DNA of 64,000 nt, from the NCBI GenBank assembly GCA_001464455.1, contig LNEI01000019.1:62001-126000 (forward strand), written 5' to 3'. Made by a program: the position numbers and the translations under genes. Below the pieces are notes generated by a model, which saw only the letters and a program-made list of their open reading frames with translations, searched no databases and was not told the DNA's origin. The DNA comes from Acidobacteria bacterium Ga0077534 (GTDB taxonomy: Bacteria > Acidobacteriota > Blastocatellia > Pyrinomonadales > Pyrinomonadaceae). This document shows, piece by piece, positions 59,301-64,000 of the stretch. The first letter of the stretch is position 1; each line of letters begins with the position of its first letter.

Positions 59301-60193
59301 AAGACTCCGATCTGGCAGCAGCTGTCACGGCTTTAGCAGCCGCACGTGACCTTTCGGACACCATGAGCGAAGGCCTTGCCGAGCTGAATCGCCAAACCGT
59401 GGAGGCTCGCAGCCAGAAGGCCGAGATCGAGATAAAACAGGCTGAAGCGGTAACCGAACTTCGAAACACAAGCGAGAATTGCCAGCAGGAACTAAACGTT
59501 TCGCTCGTCGAACTCATCGACACGGTCGAGCTCGATGCGATTTTCTCTCTCGAAACTGCCCGACGTGACGCAGACGATCTGAGGGAAAAGCTGGATAATT
59601 TCGGGGCAATAAACATGCTCGCCCTGGAGGAACTTGCTGAGGCCGAAGAACGCCATCTTTTCCTAACTTCGCAGCGCACCGATATCGTAGACAGCATTGC
59701 GGCGACCGAGGAAGCCCTTCGCGAGATAAAACAGCGTTCTCGTGAGCGTTTTAAAGCTGCTTTTGAAGCGATCAATGAGAATTTTAAGGAGTTCTTTGTT
59801 GAACTTTTCGGAGGCGGACGCGGTGAGATGACGCTCCTTGAGGCAGATGACATTCTTGAGGCCGGCATCGAAGTGGTTGCTCAACCACCGGGCAAGCGGC
59901 TGCAGAACATCATGCTGCTCTCAGGCGGCGAGAAAGCAATGACGGCGATCGCACTGGTCCTCGCGATCTTCAAATATCGCCCTTCGCCATTCTGCCTTCT
60001 GGATGAGGTCGATGCTCCACTGGATGATGCGAACGTCGGACGTTTCGCAGCAAAGATCGCGGAGATGTCTGAAAAGACACAGTTTATCGTGATCACTCAC
60101 AACAAGCGTACCATGGAGTCAGCCCGTGCTCTTTATGGCGTCACCATGCAAGAAGCTGGCGTCTCAAAGATCGTCTCTGTTAAATTCGAGTAG
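56390..60193 (+). CDS. smc: Chromosome segregation protein SMC
   Basis: [54 protein letters not shown] ... [47 protein letters not shown]. Confidence 0.97.
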   Translation: [1267 protein letters not shown]

Positions 60194-60272
60194 AAGCGCC
60201 AACCGTAGACACTCGAGCCGCATCAGACTGAGTTCAGTCGTCTCGCTAGTTCGAATTTAGGCTGGTCTTAGT

Positions 60273-61040
60273 ATGATGAGCTTTTCTTATAGGGCATTAC
60301 TCTTGTTTCTGGCGTTATGCCTATCGGCATTTGCGGCGCTCGCTCAGGAAAAGAAGAATTCAAAACCCGCGCGATCGCCGGAACCGACTATTGAGAATCC
60401 TTCGAAACGCAATGAGCGGCCTAGCGCGCTATCGCCAATAGAGGCTCCATCTAAATCGGAGATCGCTACACACATCTATGAGTTTGTAAGGCCCGGGTTT
60501 TCTTACGGCCGCATCATCATAGAGCACGACGATGCCGGAAAAGGTAAGATCTCGTTTTTGAAAGATGGACACGATGACCTCTTGACCGATCCGATCGAGC
60601 TATCGAAGGTTACGATCGCAAAGATCCACGAAGCACTATCTACACTCAGATTTTTGGATTCAACCGGAGAATATCAGTACGCGAAAGACTACTCTCACAT
60701 GGGAAACGTGACGTTTACTCTGACCAGAGGCGGCCGATCGCGAACAGTGAAATTCAATTGGACGGATAACCCGGCGGCGAAGACGATAATGGACGAGTAC
60801 CGCCGCATCAGCAACGAATACACATGGCGGTTTGAAATGCTGCTAGCCAGGGAGAACATGCCGCTGCAGACTCCCGGACTCATGGAAACGATCGAGGCGT
60901 ATGTGCGACGTAATGAAATACCCGACCCGCCGCATATGGTTCCGTTCCTCACGCAACTTTCACTGGACGAGCGTCTGCCGCTAATGGCGCGAAATAAGGC
61001 TCTAAAGTTGATCAAGAAGATCGAAGAATCAAAGAAGTAA
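60273..61040 (+). CDS. Hypothetical secreted protein
   Basis: Signal peptide MMSFSYRALLLFLALCLSAFAALAQ; intact 255-aa ORF. Confidence 0.75.
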   Translation: MMSFSYRALLLFLALCLSAFAALAQEKKNSKPARSPEPTIENPSKRNERPSALSPIEAPSKSEIATHIYEFVRPGFSYGRIIIEHDDAGKGKISFLKDGHDDLLTDPIELSKVTIAKIHEALSTLRFLDSTGEYQYAKDYSHMGNVTFTLTRGGRSRTVKFNWTDNPAAKTIMDEYRRISNEYTWRFEMLLARENMPLQTPGLMETIEAYVRRNEIPDPPHMVPFLTQLSLDERLPLMARNKALKLIKKIEESKK

Positions 61041-61064
61041 TTCTCCGACTCTATTCGTTCAAAA

Positions 61065-61586
61065 TCAGTTTCCAACCGGTACCCCATCAGAAGGAGATCG
61101 AGTGGACGAACTCAGTCCGGCAGTTGGAGCGGTTGCTCCTGCCTTGTAGTAGATCGATCCGACCTCATTGGAATAGTAGGACATTGAACCAGTCTGCGTC
61201 GCTCCAGAGGGCGTTGACGGTTGTGCATACAGATTCCAAAGCGGGGGATGGGTAGCTGGCGAACCCGGAAGGGCGTCGAGGTCAAATGTGTAGCCCGACT
61301 TAGAACAAGGATCGGCAGAGCAACCCAAAAGCGGGTCGATGATGCCGCTGGTGCGAAGTTCTGTTAGCTCGCCGGCGTAGTAGCCGTTTCCCTCTGTAGA
61401 ACGATATGTGGCCTGCGCTCCGAAAATAACTCTTATCGAGCTCAGAGCACTCGCTTCATTCGCCGACCGCCGTGACGCCATAAGATTTGGGATCGCGATA
61501 GCGGCAATAATCCCAATGATCACAACAACGATCAGCAACTCGATGAGCGAGAAACCACGCTGGATACCAGAGTTTGATTTAAACAT
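61065..61586 (-). CDS. pilA: Type IV pilin-like protein
   Basis: QRGFSLIELLIVVVIIGIIAAIAIPNLMASRRSANEASALSSIRVI. Confidence 0.92.
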   Translation of the reverse strand: MFKSNSGIQRGFSLIELLIVVVIIGIIAAIAIPNLMASRRSANEASALSSIRVIFGAQATYRSTEGNGYYAGELTELRTSGIIDPLLGCSADPCSKSGYTFDLDALPGSPATHPPLWNLYAQPSTPSGATQTGSMSYYSNEVGSIYYKAGATAPTAGLSSSTRSPSDGVPVGN

Positions 61587-61764
61587 GTTACATTCTGGCT
61601 TCTGTTAGAAGACAAGCCCCCAATAACACGTGTATTACAAGAGCTATGCCACAGCCAACCGCAATTCAGGCAATAGTTTAAAGTGAAGGAAGTATAGGAA
61701 ATGCAACTAAATGACAGAAAATGGTACCTAGTTGGTGACAGGCAGCGACATTGCTGAGCTCGGG

Positions 61765-62877
61765 TCAAGGTGCGGAAATGGTGCCGTCATCACTGATCTT
61801 AGGAGCATTTTGCCCAAAATCCATATTTGAAAGATTCCTTACGAGTCGGATAGATGCTCCGGTTGGATCTAACATCGGTATCCCCCGTCCTTCCAGTCTT
61901 ACGCTGTTTATCTTGCCGCCAAGAAACTTTCCATCCGCATCTAGCTTTGCCTCGAGTATCAGGCTCATGCCAGTCTCACCCGCAAGTTGAAACCAGCCGT
62001 AAGTTGCAAAGTTGCCGAGGGAATAGGCTATCAGGCGCTCTTTGTAGATCTCGATGCCGCGCATGACGTGCGGGCCGTGACCGAGAACTATGTCGGCTCC
62101 GGCATCTATGACGGCCTTTGAAAATGCAGGAAGATTGCCGCGGTTTTCGCCGAGAAACATCTCCGTCGCGTTTGGGACACGCTGTTTGTCAGTGCCTTCG
62201 GCTCCGCCGTGGAATGAAACGATAACAATGTCGGCCTTCTTGTCTGCTTCCTGAACGAGCTGCCGCGCCGCCGCCAGATCGGTAACGCTGGGCATACCAC
62301 GGTTATGTCCAAAAGCAACAAGGGCAACCTGTTTTCCTCGAACCGTCAAGTATGCGATCGTTGCGGGCGGGTCGAAACTTCCCGCGTACTTAATGCCTAG
62401 TTCGTCCAGAACCCGCTGTGTACTCGCCCTGCCCGGCAGTCCAAAATCGCCTGCGTGATTATTCGCTACACTCAACATATCGAAGCCTGCGTCCTTGAAA
62501 TATTTGCCGTAGCGAGTCGGCGTTCGGAATGAAAAACATCGGGTAGAGCCCGGACGGCACTTAGCAGAGACGCCGCCATCGATGATCGGACCTTCGAGAT
62601 TACCGAACGCAACGTCGGCCGCACTGAGGATCGGGGTCACATCCTTAAGAAGGTCGGCCCCGTCATTGGGCGGCATGCGGGATTCGTTAGGAAAGGTCGA
62701 CGCAAGCATGATATCGCCAACAGCGGCGATCGTTATCGGTTCGTTGTTTCGCGGCGTGGCTTGGGCCGAGGGCTCTATAACAGGCTCTTCACTCTTAACC
62801 TCTTTTGGCTGGCACGCAAATGACGTCAAAGTCACTGCAAACAAAAGAAATGACGCAAATACCCACCTGCTCTTCAT
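61765..62877 (-). CDS. CapA family protein (PGA biosynthesis-like)
   Basis: ITIAAVGDIMLAS, FGNLEGPI, MLSVANNHAGDFG, VIVSFHGGAEGT, VLGHGPHVMRGIEIY. Confidence 0.93.
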   Translation of the reverse strand: MKSRWVFASFLLFAVTLTSFACQPKEVKSEEPVIEPSAQATPRNNEPITIAAVGDIMLASTFPNESRMPPNDGADLLKDVTPILSAADVAFGNLEGPIIDGGVSAKCRPGSTRCFSFRTPTRYGKYFKDAGFDMLSVANNHAGDFGLPGRASTQRVLDELGIKYAGSFDPPATIAYLTVRGKQVALVAFGHNRGMPSVTDLAAARQLVQEADKKADIVIVSFHGGAEGTDKQRVPNATEMFLGENRGNLPAFSKAVIDAGADIVLGHGPHVMRGIEIYKERLIAYSLGNFATYGWFQLAGETGMSLILEAKLDADGKFLGGKINSVRLEGRGIPMLDPTGASIRLVRNLSNMDFGQNAPKISDDGTISAP

Positions 62878-62892
62878 ATAGTTTCTTACCCT

Positions 62893-64000
62893 TTATGCAC
62901 TAGCCGGAGCAATCTTTTCCGAGACTTCCGGATCGCTTGCCGGAGACATCTCATCGTTCTCGCCAATTAGAGCCTCATCGATGAACTTTCGTTGCTCAAG
63001 TTCATGGATCGCATACGAGCCCGTCGCCGGTGAGGCCGAAGCCGCTCGACCGATGTACCTTAAACGAATCGCGTCAGGCTTGATCGCCCTCAAACGAGGT
63101 TCCACAAACATCCAGCCGCCCATATTCTGCGGCTCTTCCTGCGTCCAAAATATCTCGGTCGCATTTGGATACGATGCAACGATCTCCTTAAGCTTCTCGG
63201 TTGGAAACGGATAAAATTGCTCCAGCCGAACGATTGCGACTGATCCATTGCCCGAACCTTCACGAGCGGCTTCGAGATCATAAAAGACCTTTCCGCTGCA
63301 CATAACGATCCGTTTGATCGCTGCGTGATCAGCTACGGTCGCGTCGTCGATCACCGGTTGGAAGCCGCCCGACTCAAGTTCCGCCATTGTCGAACTAGCC
63401 GCCGGTAAACGCAGCAGACTCTTCGGAGTCATAACGATCAGTGGCCGGACAATTTCCTGCTTCGCCTGTCGTCTCAATAGATGAAAATACTGGGCCGGCG
63501 TCGTCGGATAGCAGACCTGCATATTGTTCTCGGCGCAGAGCTGCAAGTATCGCTCGAGACGTGCCGACGAATGCTCAGGCCCCTGACCTTCGTAACCGTG
63601 CGGAAGAAGCATCACAAGACGCGATCGTTGCTGCCATTTATCCTCGGATGAGGAAATGTACTGATCGATCATTATCTGCGCTCCGTTCGAAAAGTCTCCA
63701 AACTGAGCTTCCCACGCAACGAGATGATCCTGCGATACGACGGAATATCCGTACTCAAACCCTAACACGCCGTACTCGGACAGTGAACTATCGAAAATGT
63801 ACGCTCTAGCATGCGGATTTGCATCATTTCGCAATTCATTGAGCGGAGCCCAGCGATCGCCGGTCATCGTGTCGTACATCGAAGCGTGACGCTGCGAGAA
63901 GGTCCCTCGGCCCGAGTCTTGACCGCTAAACCGAACCGGCGTTCCCTCGAGCACCAGCGACCCGATCGCCATTGCCTCACCAAAGCCCCAATCCATTGGA
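62893..64000 (-). CDS. sucA: 2-oxoglutarate dehydrogenase E1 component, C-terminal part (window edge)
   Basis: MDWGFGEAMAIGSLVLEGTPVRFSGQDSGRGTFSQRHASMYD; VMLLPHGYEGQGPEHSSARLERYLQLCAENNMQVCYPTTPAQYFHLLRRQ. Confidence 0.95.
   Translation of the reverse strand, partial: PMDWGFGEAMAIGSLVLEGTPVRFSGQDSGRGTFSQRHASMYDTMTGDRWAPLNELRNDANPHARAYIFDSSLSEYGVLGFEYGYSVVSQDHLVAWEAQFGDFSNGAQIMIDQYISSSEDKWQQRSRLVMLLPHGYEGQGPEHSSARLERYLQLCAENNMQVCYPTTPAQYFHLLRRQAKQEIVRPLIVMTPKSLLRLPAASSTMAELESGGFQPVIDDATVADHAAIKRIVMCSGKVFYDLEAAREGSGNGSVAIVRLEQFYPFPTEKLKEIVASYPNATEIFWTQEEPQNMGGWMFVEPRLRAIKPDAIRLRYIGRAASASPATGSYAIHELEQRKFIDEALIGENDEMSPASDPEVSEKIAPASA

Overview
The window looks like a chromosomal segment from an Acidobacteriota-like genome (Blastocatellia/Pyrinomonadaceae-like by gene content and repeat style; this is an inference). 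About 60 protein-coding genes are supportable. No rRNA, tRNA, CRISPR array or transposase was seen. Recognisable blocks: a truncated subtilase at the left edge; a long minus-strand run holding the fatty-acid beta-oxidation genes fadN, fadA and fadE with many small genes and a HigA-type cluster between them; SpoIID, MarC and propeller-GGDEF genes; a cassette of ArsR, AHSA1, DinB, SnoaL and DUF1801-type genes; futalosine menaquinone genes; a nitric-oxide module (cupin, qNOR, membrane protein, truncated haemoglobin, Crp/Fnr); UDP-GlcNAc sugar genes with a Doc-type toxin-antitoxin pair; a Bcp-rhodanese redox operon; SMC; a type IV pilin; and 2-oxoglutarate dehydrogenase E1 at the right edge. Three candidates stand out. 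(1) Two tandem rhodanese genes downstream of bcp both have an in-frame UGA directly after 'YCS'. In each, a nearly identical SECIS-like hairpin starts exactly 14 nt after the UGA, so both are probably selenoproteins that the ORF track truncated. (2) A HinP1I-like restriction endonuclease carries an N-terminal signal peptide and has no nearby methyltransferase. It overlaps (ATGA) an unlisted 28-aa membrane micro-ORF and is followed by another secreted protein. (3) Several families of intergenic palindromic repeats supply the C-termini or stop codons of neighbouring genes. Assignments come from reading the translations and recalling family motifs; no database search was run.
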